Shown: positions 1 through 8,770, counted from the stretch's first letter. The stretch: DNA of 64,000 nucleotides from Terripilifer sp031921685 (GCF_031921685.1 NZ_JAPDHU010000002.1:1550001-1614000); one strand, 5' to 3'. Notes: generated from the sequence alone by a model not told the origin. Numbers and translations are program-made.

Positions 1-1263
1 ATAATTGAAATCGCCGCGCAGATGTTTCGAGGCCATCACATCATAAGCACCGCCAAACGCCTTGCGGGTGATGACGGTCACCTTCGGCACCGTCGCCTCC
101 GCATAGGCGAATAGCAGCTTCGCGCCATGCTTGATCAGGCCGCCATATTCCTGCGCCGTCCCCGGCAGGAAGCCCGGCACGTCGACGAAGGTGACGATGG
201 GAATGTTGAACGCATCGCAGAAGCGCACGAAGCGCGCCGCCTTGCGCGAGGCATCGCTGTCGAGCACACCAGCCAGCACCATCGGCTGATTGGCGACGAA
301 GCCGACCGTGCGCCCTTCGATGCGCCCGAAGCCGGTGACGATATTGCGCGCATGCGCTTCCTGGATTTCGAAAAAATCGCTCTCGTCGGCGACTTTCGAA
401 ATCAGCTCTCTGATGTCGTAAGGCTTGTTCGGATTGTCGGGAACGAGCGTATCGAGCGACATGTCGAAGCGGTCAGCGGCGTCGAATGTCGGCCATTCCG
501 GCACATCGTCGCGGTTCGACGACGGCAGGAAGTCGATCAGCCGGCGCATCTGCAAGAGCGCCTCGACATCGTTGTCATAGGCATGATCGGCGACGGACGA
601 CTTGGTCGTGTGCACCGAGGCGCCGCCGAGCTCTTCGGCCGTCACCGTCTCGTTGGTGACGGTCTTCACCACGTCGGGACCGGTGACGAACATATAGCTC
701 GTATCGCGCACCATGAAGATGAAATCGGTCATCGCCGGTGAGTAGACGTCACCACCAGCGCATGGCCCCATGATCACCGAGATCTGCGGAATGACGCCAG
801 AGGCCAGCGCGTTGCGCTGGAAGACTTCCGCATAGCCACCAAGCGCCGCCACGCCTTCCTGAATGCGCGCGCCGCCGGCATCGAAAAGACCGATGATCGG
901 CGCGCGGTTCTTCAGCGCCATATCCTGGATCTTCATGATCTTCTGCGCATGGGTTTCCGACAGCGAACCGCCGAAGACCGTAAAATCCTTCGCATAGACG
1001 AAGACGGTGCGGCCGTTCACCGTGCCCCAGCCGGTGACGACGCCGTCGCCTGGAATCTTTTCGGCCTTGTCCATGCCGAAGTCGGTCGAGCGGTGCTGCA
1101 CGAACATGTCGAATTCCTCGAAGGAATCGTGATCGAGCAGCAGGTCGATCCGTTCGCGCGCCGTCAGCTTGCCGCGTTTGTGTTGCGCATCGATACGCGC
1201 CTGGCCGCCGCCGAGAGCCGCCTTGGTCCGCCGCTGTTCCAGATCAGCAATGATATGTTTCAC
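1..1263 (-). CDS. pccB: Propionyl-CoA carboxylase beta chain (carboxyltransferase subunit), 3' end cut by window edge
   Basis: Carboxyltransferase subunit of a biotin-dependent acyl-CoA carboxylase, which moves CO2 from carboxybiotin to propionyl-CoA to give methylmalonyl-CoA. The reading frame stays open to base 1, giving 421 residues of a family usually about 510 long. Visible family features are the N-terminal LTARERI segment, the GAGGARIQEGV-like crotonase-fold stretch (here DAGGARIQEGV), MGPCAGGDVYSPA, and the second-domain segments DVPGFLPG and ITRKAFGGAYDVM. I chose the GTG at 1263 because GGAGG lies seven bases upstream and the protein then begins MKHIIADLEQRR, as is usual for PccB. 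The alpha (biotin) subunit is not in the window. Confidence 0.95.
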   Translation of the reverse strand, partial: MKHIIADLEQRRTKAALGGGQARIDAQHKRGKLTARERIDLLLDHDSFEEFDMFVQHRSTDFGMDKAEKIPGDGVVTGWGTVNGRTVFVYAKDFTVFGGSLSETHAQKIMKIQDMALKNRAPIIGLFDAGGARIQEGVAALGGYAEVFQRNALASGVIPQISVIMGPCAGGDVYSPAMTDFIFMVRDTSYMFVTGPDVVKTVTNETVTAEELGGASVHTTKSSVADHAYDNDVEALLQMRRLIDFLPSSNRDDVPEWPTFDAADRFDMSLDTLVPDNPNKPYDIRELISKVADESDFFEIQEAHARNIVTGFGRIEGRTVGFVANQPMVLAGVLDSDASRKAARFVRFCDAFNIPIVTFVDVPGFLPGTAQEYGGLIKHGAKLLFAYAEATVPKVTVITRKAFGGAYDVMASKHLRGDFNY

Positions 1264-1286
1264 GAACGTTCCTCCGGCTCATCTGC

Positions 1287-2120
1287 TTACGACAGTGCCG
1301 CCAAAACGGCGGCCGCCGCATCCATCTCGACCTTGCGCCGCGCCTGACGCTCCATCGCCTCTGCATCGGCACCCCACACGCGCGCCTGATGATCTTCATC
1401 CACATGCGCTGCCGCCCAGGCCTCGTCAGCCGCCAGCTTACCTGAAGCGAGCGCCAGCGCCAGCAGCGCCGAACCGGTCAAGGTCGTCACGGTGCTCAGC
1501 GCCGCCGCCTTCAGCGGCGCCGCCGCGCCCTCGCCGGTCAAGGCATTCACGGCTTTGCGCACGGCCGCGATCGTCTCGTCGGGCTGCGCCGCATGCATCA
1601 CGCCTTCCGCCAGCACGAAATGAGCATCATGCGCTTCGCGCATCCAGGCGATGATCGGATCCCAGGCCTTGCGCTGTTCGGCCACCAGGGCTTCCGGTTC
1701 GCCCGCGCGATAGCAGAGCAGATCGGAGCCCGCATATTTGACCACTTCAGCGCGCACGGCCTCGATATCACGGGCCACGCCATCCAGCGCCGAATTGACG
1801 ATGCGCGTCACAGGCATGGCGGAGGGATCGATGACTTCCTGCTGCGCTTCCCATTCATCGACCAGCAGTTGCGCAAGCTTGGCGCTCGGCACGGCGAGCG
1901 GATTGCGCGCCGGAGTCAACGCCGGCCGCCCATCGAGCAGCAGAGCAAACTGACCGTTCTCGTCCCGCGTTGAAGCACTCTTGTAGAAACGGCGCGGCAA
2001 AGCCTTGCGCTGATCGCGACGCGCCATTTCCACCGGATCGATTTTCTCCCCGGTGGACGGCAGCAGGTCGCGCAAAAGATCGCGCTCGGGATCTTGCTTG
2101 GAATCCTCGCCCATCGTCAT
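1287..2120 (-). CDS. ATP12-family chaperone for F1-ATPase assembly
   Basis: A 277-residue protein of the ATP12 family. In mitochondria the family member binds unassembled F1-ATPase alpha subunit; the bacterial relatives are largely restricted to Alphaproteobacteria and are assumed to do the same in the cytoplasm. Family-typical segments are RRFYKSAS near residue 45, the LLDGRPALTPARNPL stretch, and LLVDEWEAQQEVIDPSAMP, followed by a helical domain with AWDPIIAWMREAH. Its start overlaps the stop of the upstream gene by four bases (2117-2120), so the two are probably translated together. The neighbourhood with rluC, crcB and pccB agrees with what I know of Rhizobiales. Confidence 0.92.
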   Translation of the reverse strand: MTMGEDSKQDPERDLLRDLLPSTGEKIDPVEMARRDQRKALPRRFYKSASTRDENGQFALLLDGRPALTPARNPLAVPSAKLAQLLVDEWEAQQEVIDPSAMPVTRIVNSALDGVARDIEAVRAEVVKYAGSDLLCYRAGEPEALVAEQRKAWDPIIAWMREAHDAHFVLAEGVMHAAQPDETIAAVRKAVNALTGEGAAAPLKAAALSTVTTLTGSALLALALASGKLAADEAWAAAHVDEDHQARVWGADAEAMERQARRKVEMDAAAAVLAALS

Positions 2121-2680
2121 TCCGGAAAGCGCGGCAACGGCGTTTCGCCGGCAGGCGGCGCGACCCGCGCCACGTTCATCGTCATCGCCAGCAGCGAATA
2201 ATAGCCGACGAGGCCGCAGAGCTCGACCACGCCGGTCTCGCCGAATTGCGCCTTGGCCCGATCATAAGTCGGATCGCTGACGCGGCGCGTCGCCAGCAGT
2301 TCGGAAACGAAGTCCCAGATGATCTCTTCTTCGGGGATCAGCGGCGACGGGCGACGGCCGTCGCGAATGGCCGCCACCGTTGCCTCAGTCACGCCGGCCG
2401 CCAGCGCATGTTTGCGATGGGCGCCCCATTCGAAATCCTGCGTCCAGTGGCGCGCCACCATGAGAATGGTGAACTCGCTGAGCCGGCCCGACAGCGAGCA
2501 GCGATAACGCAGGAATTCACCGACCCGGTGCGTGCGCGTCAGCAGTTCCGGCGAACGAACGAACACATGCCACGGCCCGGAAAACCCGACCTTGCGCTCG
2601 GCGACGAATTCGTCATGCGCCTGCTTCTGTTCAGGCGTGAATTGGTTTTCAGCGAGAGGGGGCAGACGGCATTCGCTCAC
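2117..2680 (-). CDS. Carboxymuconolactone decarboxylase/AhpD-like family protein
   Basis: A 187-residue all-alpha protein of the carboxymuconolactone decarboxylase (CMD) family. The recognisable core is around residues 70-115, with FTILMVARHWTQDFEWGAH followed by KHALAAGV. The CxxC pair of AhpD-type peroxidase partners is absent, so a thiol redox role is unlikely and the function is open: either a decarboxylase-like enzyme or one of the many unassigned CMD proteins. It is tightly spaced after rluC and overlaps the ATP12 gene by four bases, implying one transcript. I recall a HAD-family hydrolase often occupying this slot in related genomes; that comparison needs checking. Confidence 0.85.
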   Translation of the reverse strand: MSECRLPPLAENQFTPEQKQAHDEFVAERKVGFSGPWHVFVRSPELLTRTHRVGEFLRYRCSLSGRLSEFTILMVARHWTQDFEWGAHRKHALAAGVTEATVAAIRDGRRPSPLIPEEEIIWDFVSELLATRRVSDPTYDRAKAQFGETGVVELCGLVGYYSLLAMTMNVARVAPPAGETPLPRFPE

Positions 2681-2683
2681 GAA

Positions 2684-3796
2684 CTACTCCTGTGGGGCAT
2701 CTTCGATCGGATCGTATTGCTTCACATCGAAGCCGAACAGATCGAACGTCTTTTGCATATGCGGCGGCAACGGCGCGGTGACGTCGAGCGTGCCGCCACG
2801 CGGATGCGGCAGAACAAGACGCCGCGCCATCAGATGCAGCTTGCGTTCGATCTCCGCTGGAATGGCGCGCATCGGATCGGTGCGGCGCGGATCGTTGCTC
2901 TTCAGATCGAGTCCGTATTTCGGATCGCCGATAATCGGATGACCGATCGCTTCCGCATGGGCACGCAACTGATGCGTGCGGCCGGTGATCGGCTTCATCG
3001 ACAGCCAGGCGAGACGCGGCGCCACTTTGTCGACGGTCGCATAAAAGGTCACCGAATGCTGCGCATCCTCTTCGCCATGCTTGGCGACGCGCATTTTCTC
3101 GGGGTCGACACGCGAAGAGCTGGGCGCCCGTTCGCCGCGCTTGTCGCCCATGCCCGCGCCCTTGGCGAGGAACAGCGAGATGCGGCCCTGGAACGGTTTG
3201 GGCACGCCCTCGACGACAGCCCAATAGATTTTGCGCGTCTGCCGCGAGCGGAAAATCTCGCCGAGATCGGAAGCGATCTTGCGCGACTTGGCGATGAGCA
3301 GCACGCCCGACGTGTCACGATCGAGGCGATGGACAAGCACCGGCCGTTCGCCCTTCTCGTTCGCCATGGCCATCAACATGCCGTCGATGTGCCGCGTCGT
3401 GCCCGAGCCGCCCTGCACCGCAAGCCCATAGGGCTTGTTGATCGCCATCAGATATTTGTCCTCGAACAGGACAAGCTCTTTCAGCATGCGCACGTCATCG
3501 GGCGAGGCCGGCCGTGCCTTCTTCACCGCCGGCGCGGCGGGCGCCTCAAGCTTCAGCGGCGGCACACGGATGGCATTGCCTTCAGCGATGCGTGTGGAGG
3601 TTTCCGCCCGCTTGCCGTCCACCCGCACCTCGCCCTTGCGCACGATGCGGTTGAGATGGGCCAGCGACAGCGCGGGAAAGCGCCGACGAAACCAGCGGTC
3701 GAGCCGCATGCCGTCTTCATCGGCACTCACGGTCAATGTCTGGACCGACGTGCCTTGCGTGTTCGTGCCTTGCGTGTTCGTACCCTGCGCACTCAT
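2684..3796 (-). CDS. rluC: RluC-type 23S rRNA pseudouridine synthase
   Basis: A 370-residue pseudouridine synthase of the RluA/RluC/RluD family. An S4 RNA-binding domain covers roughly residues 20-80, and the catalytic segment HRLDRDTSG carries the nucleophile Asp159. The later motif GRTHQLRAHAEAIGHPIIGD is typical of the family. I chose the ATG at 3796 because it overlaps the stop codon of crcB in an ATGA arrangement; the longer frame to 3901 would run deep into crcB. The N-terminus is odd: three tandem 15-bp units encode SAQGT-NTQGT-NTQGT before the S4 domain. Of the RluA-like enzymes, RluC (positions 955/2504/2580 in E. coli numbering) fits best, but RluD or RluA specificity cannot be excluded from sequence. 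Confidence 0.9.
   Translation of the reverse strand: MSAQGTNTQGTNTQGTSVQTLTVSADEDGMRLDRWFRRRFPALSLAHLNRIVRKGEVRVDGKRAETSTRIAEGNAIRVPPLKLEAPAAPAVKKARPASPDDVRMLKELVLFEDKYLMAINKPYGLAVQGGSGTTRHIDGMLMAMANEKGERPVLVHRLDRDTSGVLLIAKSRKIASDLGEIFRSRQTRKIYWAVVEGVPKPFQGRISLFLAKGAGMGDKRGERAPSSSRVDPEKMRVAKHGEEDAQHSVTFYATVDKVAPRLAWLSMKPITGRTHQLRAHAEAIGHPIIGDPKYGLDLKSNDPRRTDPMRAIPAEIERKLHLMARRLVLPHPRGGTLDVTAPLPPHMQKTFDLFGFDVKQYDPIEDAPQE
3750..3794 (-). repeat. Three 15-bp tandem repeats in the 5' end of rluC
   Basis: Units lie at 3750-3764, 3765-3779 and a diverged third at 3780-3794. The first two are exact copies of GTGCCTTGCGTGTTC read on the plus strand. They encode a repeated N-T-Q-G-T pentapeptide. Because the unit is a multiple of three, gain or loss would lengthen or shorten the protein without shifting the frame. 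Confidence 0.9.
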
Positions 3797-4176
3797 GACA
3801 ACCACCTGATGAGCGACAGGCCAGCGGCCAGCGCCAGCACCGACGCGACGACCGAACTCAGCACGTAGAGCGCACCCGTGGTGATCGCGCCCCGCTCCCA
3901 CAAGAGCATGGTGTCGAGCGAGAAAGCCGAAAAGGTGGTGAAACCGCCGAGAATGCCCGTGGTCAGAAACAGGCGCGTGTGCTGTGTCCAGCTTTCACCG
4001 GCCCGAAAGGCCAGCCAGGCCGCGAAAACGCCCATGATGAAGGAGCCGACCACATTGACGGTCAGCGTGCCCCAGGGGAAATCGGTGCCGCACAGGCGCG
4101 CGCAGCCCACATTCACCCCATGCCGGAGCGCGCCGCCAATGCCGGCGCCCAAAAATACGATCAAAAAACCCGTCAT
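3793..4176 (-). CDS. crcB: CrcB/Fluc fluoride ion channel
   Basis: A 127-residue four-helix membrane protein that exports fluoride through dual-topology dimers. Family signatures are GAGIGGALRHGVN near the N-terminus, the PWGTLTVNVVGSFIMG segment of the second helix, and GGFTTFSAFS, which carries the pore phenylalanines. I chose the ATG at 4176 because it gives the usual Fluc start and is preceded by AGAGGGGG; the longer frame to 4245 adds 23 polar residues unlike the family. Its TGA overlaps the rluC start in ATGA, so the two are translationally coupled. Confidence 0.93.
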   Translation of the reverse strand: MTGFLIVFLGAGIGGALRHGVNVGCARLCGTDFPWGTLTVNVVGSFIMGVFAAWLAFRAGESWTQHTRLFLTTGILGGFTTFSAFSLDTMLLWERGAITTGALYVLSSVVASVLALAAGLSLIRWLS

Positions 4177-4249
4177 GCCCCCTCTATAGAGGGCGGAACC
4201 GGCCCCGTCATCACCCCAACCCAGGACAAATCGAAGCCAAAACACCCAT

Positions 4250-5176
4250 CTATGCCGGAGACACGAGAGGTTTTGCTTCCTTCACGGGTAGACCGCTTTG
4301 GGAAGCCAGGAAGTCGATAAAGGTGCGAACCTTCGCGGACAAGTATTTGCGACTGGGATAGACCGCATGCAGCGTCGTGCTGAACTTCGCCGCATCGGGC
4401 AGCACCGTTTCCAAGCGTACCGCCGCAATGTCGGACTGGACCATCCAGACGGGCAGGAAAACAAGGCCCATGCCTTCGAGAGCGGCCAGATGCAGCAGGG
4501 TCTCGTTCTCACTTTGCATCACCGCCCGGAACTTCACCGTCTCGGGTCCGTCCTCGCCCGCGAGAACAAGGCTGCCGCTGGCATTCATGCCTCTGTAGAG
4601 CAGCAAGGCGTGACCGTTCAGGTCGGCTATTTTCGTTGGGTGGCCCGTGCGCGCGAGATAGGCCGGCGCGCCCATGAGGCAAAACTCGATCTGCGCCAAG
4701 GGACGGGCAATAAGACTGGCATCAAGCCGGTCTGGCGCCGTGGCACGCAAGGCGAGATCGAACCCCTCGTCCACCAGATTCACGATCCGCCCGCTCAGAT
4801 CCATATCGAGGCAGACGTCCGGAAAGCGCTGGTGGTAGTCGGCCAACATCCGGACGATCGGGCTACTTGCGATCCATACGGGCGCGCTGAGCTTCAGCGT
4901 GCCGCGCGGTGAGACCGCGACATTGGAGAGCGCCGCCTCTACCTCATCCAACCCATCGAGCATCTGCCTGGCCTGGGTGAGATAGAGCGCGCCAGCCTCC
5001 GTGAGGCTGACATGGCGGCTGGTGCGATTGAGCAACCGGATGCCGAGCCGGTCCTCCAAGTGCATCACATGCTTGCTGGTCATCGCCGCCGATAAGCCGA
5101 GACGGCCGGCCGCGGCCGTGAAGCTTTCCAGCTCGGCCACCGTGCAAAACACCCGCAAACTCGTCAGCGTATCCAT
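4250..5176 (-). CDS. LysR-family transcriptional regulator
   Basis: A 308-residue LysR-type regulator. The winged helix-turn-helix lies in residues 1-60 (LRVFCTVAELESFTAAAGRLGLSAAM split over the first helices, then LGIRLLNRTSRHVSLTEAG), and an effector-binding domain of the CrgA/DsdC-like type occupies about residues 88-295 (start SPRGTLKLSAP). It is divergent from the DODA dioxygenase gene at 5327, with about 150 bp between the starts. That is the usual arrangement for a LysR protein and its target, so it probably controls the dioxygenase/DoxX pair. No specific ligand can be named. Confidence 0.92.
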   Translation of the reverse strand: MDTLTSLRVFCTVAELESFTAAAGRLGLSAAMTSKHVMHLEDRLGIRLLNRTSRHVSLTEAGALYLTQARQMLDGLDEVEAALSNVAVSPRGTLKLSAPVWIASSPIVRMLADYHQRFPDVCLDMDLSGRIVNLVDEGFDLALRATAPDRLDASLIARPLAQIEFCLMGAPAYLARTGHPTKIADLNGHALLLYRGMNASGSLVLAGEDGPETVKFRAVMQSENETLLHLAALEGMGLVFLPVWMVQSDIAAVRLETVLPDAAKFSTTLHAVYPSRKYLSAKVRTFIDFLASQSGLPVKEAKPLVSPA

Positions 5177-5326
5177 GGATTATCAACATACAGGAAACGC
5201 TGGCTCAATACGAGGCCGATTGATGCGCCCTCCAGAAACAATCATGTCTAGGGCGAACCGCCTCCAACCGCCTGCCCACGGCCAGTTCGGCCCGGCTTAA
5301 ACGGTATGACGCAAGGGATACGTATC

Positions 5327-6151
5327 ATGACCGACGTTCGCCTCCCGACCTATTTCATCAGCCACGGTGGTGGCCCCTGGCCGTATATGACCGGCGAGTT
5401 CCGCCGCAACTTCGACAGACTGGAACAGTCGCTCGTCGAGATGCGGGCCGAGCTTCATGATCTGCCCAAGGCCGTGCTCGTCGTCTCGGGCCATTGGGAG
5501 GAGCAGGGTTTCGCCATCTCCTCCGGCGCCAGGCCCGGCATGGTCTACGACTATTACGGCTTTCCCGAATATCTATACCGCATCAGCTATGGCGCGCCGG
5601 GCTCGCCGGAACTCGCGCGCCATGTGCAGGACGTGCTGCGCACCGCTGACATCGCGACAAAGCTGGATCCTACCCGTGGCTTCGATCACGGCACCTTCAG
5701 CATCATGAAGCCGCTCTATCCCGGCGAGGACATCCCGCTCGTCCAGCTCTCGCTCGATGCAGGGCTCGATCCTGCACTCCATCTCGCGCTCGGACGGGCA
5801 TTGGCACCGCTGCGCGACGAAGGCGTGCTGATCATCGGCAGCGGCCTCAGCTATCACAATCTCGGCGCTATGCGCGGCACCGGCGGATACGAACCCTCGC
5901 GCCAGTTCGATGCCTGGCTGCAACAGACGCTGATCCACGCATCGCCCAAGGAACGCGCCGAGCGTCTGATCCAATGGGAACAGGCGCCCTTGGCCCGGGC
6001 CGCACACCCGCGCGAGGACCATCTCATCCCGCTCATGGTGGCTGTCGGTGCGGCGGAGAACGAGCCCGGCGCGGTCACCTATCACCAGACCGATTTCGCC
6101 GGCGGACTCACCGCATCGAGTTTCCGCTTCGGCAATCCGCCCACGGCCTAA
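5327..6151 (+). CDS. DODA-type (LigB-like) extradiol ring-cleavage dioxygenase family protein
   Basis: A 274-residue non-haem metal enzyme of the class III extradiol dioxygenase superfamily, YgiD/DODA branch, which opens catechol-type rings such as DOPA-like substrates. Metal and active-site histidines are visible in YFISHGGG (His13), VVSGHWEE, FDHGTFS and GSGLSYHN. I chose the ATG at 5327 because AAGGGA lies just upstream; the ATG at 5306 lacks a ribosome site. The true substrate is unknown. With the downstream DoxX gene and divergent LysR regulator it forms a small module of a kind often found for quinone or aromatic stress. Confidence 0.88.
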   Translation: MTDVRLPTYFISHGGGPWPYMTGEFRRNFDRLEQSLVEMRAELHDLPKAVLVVSGHWEEQGFAISSGARPGMVYDYYGFPEYLYRISYGAPGSPELARHVQDVLRTADIATKLDPTRGFDHGTFSIMKPLYPGEDIPLVQLSLDAGLDPALHLALGRALAPLRDEGVLIIGSGLSYHNLGAMRGTGGYEPSRQFDAWLQQTLIHASPKERAERLIQWEQAPLARAAHPREDHLIPLMVAVGAAENEPGAVTYHQTDFAGGLTASSFRFGNPPTA

Positions 6152-6201
6152 AGGCTGCTTCGCTGCCTGACCGCTCATCTCATCATCCAGGAGAAAATAA
6201 C

Positions 6202-6615
6202 ATGCTGAACACATCCATTTGGGCACCGCGCGTCTTGGCCGTTCTGCGGGTCGTCACCGCGCTCTTGTTCCTTGAACACGCGACGATGAAATTCCTGCAA
6301 TTCCCGGCCGCCATTCCTGGCGTCGCCTATCCGCTGCCCGCCATCATGCTGGTCGCCGGTGCTATCGAGGTCGTGGCCTCGGCTTTGATTGCCGTGGGGC
6401 TCTACACCCGCGTCGCCGCCTTCATTGCCGCCGGCGAAATGGCGGCCGCCTATTGGATGGCCCATGCGCCCATGAGCTTCTGGCCGGCGCTCAACATGGG
6501 CGAACCCGCCATCCTGCTCTGCTTCATCTTCCTCTATCTGGCCTTTGCGGGCGGTGGCGCCTGGGCGCTCGACAACCTGCGGCGGCCGGCATCGCAACAG
6601 GCCGCGCTCGCCTAA
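6202..6615 (+). CDS. DoxX family membrane protein
   Basis: A 137-residue protein with about four hydrophobic helices, of the DoxX/DoxD family. Early residues VLAVLRVVTALLFLEHATMKF and the later LVAGAIEVVASALIAVGLYTR are typical, and the protein ends in a short polar tail. The ATG at 6202 follows CCAGGAG. It begins 50 bp after the dioxygenase stop, so the two are probably co-transcribed. Relatives have been linked to redox balance at the membrane, but no reaction is assigned to this branch. Confidence 0.85.
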   Translation: MLNTSIWAPRVLAVLRVVTALLFLEHATMKFLQFPAAIPGVAYPLPAIMLVAGAIEVVASALIAVGLYTRVAAFIAAGEMAAAYWMAHAPMSFWPALNMGEPAILLCFIFLYLAFAGGGAWALDNLRRPASQQAALA

Positions 6616-6622
6616 CCAGGTT

Positions 6623-7933
6623 CTAGGCTTCGCCGCGCTCCTGGCGCAGCTTGGCCCAGTATTCCAGCCGCTTGCGCACTTCACGCTCGAAACCGCGCTC
6701 CACCGGCTCGTAGAGGCTGCGGCGGCCGAGCTTCTCGGGCCAGTAGTTCTGGCCCGAAAAGGCATCGGGCTCGTCATGGTCATAGCGATAGCCGGCGCCA
6801 TAGCCCTCTTCCTTCATCAGCTTCGTCGGCGCATTCAGGATGGTGTGAGGCGGCATCAGCGAGCCATAGCTCTTGGCCAGCGCCATGGCCTTGTTCCAGG
6901 CCATATAGGCGGCATTGGATTTCGGCGCCGAAGCGACATACAGCACCGCATTGGCCAGGGCCAATTCGCCTTCCGGCGTGCCGAGAAAGTCATAGGCGTC
7001 CTTGGCTGCATTGGCGACGAGCAGCGCCTGCGGATCGGCCAGGCCGATATCCTCGATGGCCATGCGCACCACGCGCCGCGCGATGAACAAGGGGTCCTCA
7101 CCCGCGTCGAGCATGCGCGCCAGATAATAGAGCGCCGCATCGGGATCGGAGCCGCGCACGCATTTGTGCAGGGCGCTGATCAGATTGTAGTGCCCCTCCT
7201 GACCCTTATCGTAGATCGGCGCACGACGTTGCACGATCTCGCCCAGATGTTCCGTATCGAAGATTTCGCCTTCGCCGGCGGCCCGCCAAATCTCCTCCGC
7301 CAGAGTGAGCGCGGCGCGGCCGTCGCCATCGGCCATGCGCACGAGGCTGGCGCGCGCGCCCTCATCGAGCGGCAGCGACTTGCCTTCCAGCGTCTCGGCG
7401 CGCACCAGCAATTTGCCGATCGCTTCTTCGTCGAGTGATCGAAAGGTCATCACCCGGGCGCGCGACAGCAGAGCCGCATTGAGTTCGAAGGATGGATTCT
7501 CGGTCGTCGCGCCGATCAAAGTGATCGTACCGTCTTCCATGACAGGCAGAAACGAATCCTGCTGGGCGCGATTGAAGCGATGGATCTCATCGACGAACAA
7601 CAAGGTCGTGCGCCCGGCAGCATGGGAACGGCGCGCCGCCTCGAACACTTTCTTCAAATCGGCGACGCCGGAGAAGATGGCGGAGATCTGCACGAAGTCG
7701 GCGCGGGTCTCCTGCGCCAGCAATCGCGCCACCGTCGTCTTGCCGGTGCCCGGTGGTCCCCAGAAGATCAATGACCCCAAAGAGCCCGAGCGAATCAGTC
7801 GCGTCAGCGCGCCATCGGCTCCCAGAAGGTGATCCTGCCCTGCAACCTCGTCCAACTTCTTTGGCCGCATGCGATCAGCAAGTGGCCGTGGCGCAAGGCT
7901 TTCCGGCGTTGGTTCCGCGAACAAATCAGACAT
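6623..7933 (-). CDS. rarA: Replication-associated recombination protein A (AAA+ ATPase)
   Basis: A 436-residue AAA+ clamp-loader-like ATPase of the RarA/MgsA/WRNIP1 family, which acts at stalled replication forks. Walker A is GPPGTGKT at residues 59-66 and Walker B is FVDEIHRF with Asp115-Glu116. Sensor 1 IGATTENPSFE, and the C-terminal tetramerisation domain with the DPDAALYYLARMLDAGEDP segment, are also clear. The length matches the family. It runs convergent to the DoxX gene, with an 8-bp gap. Confidence 0.95.
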   Translation of the reverse strand: MSDLFAEPTPESLAPRPLADRMRPKKLDEVAGQDHLLGADGALTRLIRSGSLGSLIFWGPPGTGKTTVARLLAQETRADFVQISAIFSGVADLKKVFEAARRSHAAGRTTLLFVDEIHRFNRAQQDSFLPVMEDGTITLIGATTENPSFELNAALLSRARVMTFRSLDEEAIGKLLVRAETLEGKSLPLDEGARASLVRMADGDGRAALTLAEEIWRAAGEGEIFDTEHLGEIVQRRAPIYDKGQEGHYNLISALHKCVRGSDPDAALYYLARMLDAGEDPLFIARRVVRMAIEDIGLADPQALLVANAAKDAYDFLGTPEGELALANAVLYVASAPKSNAAYMAWNKAMALAKSYGSLMPPHTILNAPTKLMKEEGYGAGYRYDHDEPDAFSGQNYWPEKLGRRSLYEPVERGFEREVRKRLEYWAKLRQERGEA

Positions 7934-8099
7934 AGCTTGACCGGTGCTGGCTCATTTTGCGACAAACTGTTAACGTTTCAGTTAGATTCTTTAATCAAGT
8001 TAACCATATTTCCTTCGCACTGGACGCGATCGAAAATGAGGGGCGCCGTCTCCCAGGGACCTAGCGCCATAAGGGATGTCAGGAAACAGGGGACATAAT

Positions 8100-8747
8100 A
8101 TGCGAATTATTGCTTTGGTCACCCAAAAGGGCGGTTCGGGTAAGAGTACCATTGCTTCGTCTCTCGCAGTCGCGGCGGCGGAAACCGGCGAAAGAGTCAT
8201 CGTCGTCGACATGGATCCGCAGGCCTCGCTCACCCGCTGGGCCAAGGTTCGCGAAGAAAAGAACATCGGCGTCACCACATTCACGCCCGGCAAGCTGGCG
8301 AGCGCCGTTGCCGCCATGGAAAAGGCCGGCGTCACCACCGTCATCATCGATACGCCCGGCACCGATTCGCCTGCCTCCCAGGCGGCGATGAAAGTCGCCG
8401 ACATCTGCATCATTCCGGCTCGTCCCAATGTCTTCGACCTGTGGGCCAGCGAAACGACCCGCAAGCAGCTGCGTGCGCTGCGCCGGGAATATGCCTTCCT
8501 GCTCAATCAATGTCCGCCGGCCCAGCAGAGCGCCCGTGTCGAACAGGGTGCCAAGGCGCTGGAAGCCATGGGCGGCCTGCTCAATCCGATGATCGCCTCG
8601 CGCGTCGACTATCAGGAAGCTTCGCGCCTCGGTCTCGGTGTCACCGAATTGCATCCCTCCAGCGAAGCGGCTGAAGAGATCCGCAAGCTCTGGTCGTCGC
8701 TCAAGCGCCGCGTCGGCAAGAGCACGCCCGCGCGTCGCGCGGCTTAA
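8100..8747 (+). CDS. ParA/MinD-type P-loop ATPase, orphan
   Basis: A 215-residue ATPase of the ParA/MinD superfamily. It has the deviant Walker A KGGSGKST at residues 10-17 with its signature first lysine, the A' motif VVDMDPQASLTRW, and the Walker B region TVIIDTPGTDS. There is no N-terminal DNA-binding domain and no parB nearby, so it is not a classical chromosome-partition pair. Proteins of this size position other cargo such as chemoreceptor clusters or plasmids. The ATG at 8100 follows AGGGGA; an upstream ATG at 8076 has weaker support. A strong terminator follows at 8771. Confidence 0.9.
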   Translation: MRIIALVTQKGGSGKSTIASSLAVAAAETGERVIVVDMDPQASLTRWAKVREEKNIGVTTFTPGKLASAVAAMEKAGVTTVIIDTPGTDSPASQAAMKVADICIIPARPNVFDLWASETTRKQLRALRREYAFLLNQCPPAQQSARVEQGAKALEAMGGLLNPMIASRVDYQEASRLGLGVTELHPSSEAAEEIRKLWSSLKRRVGKSTPARRAA

Positions 8748-8770
8748 CCGAGATCCCCTCAAGAACGGCA

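Noticed and set aside
4177..4249. Possible fluoride riboswitch upstream of crcB
   Set aside because: The leader has GGTGATGAC and a small CCTC/GAGG hairpin just before the start codon, but the second conserved GATGA segment and the pseudoknot pairing of the known motif could not be found. A covariance-model search would settle it.
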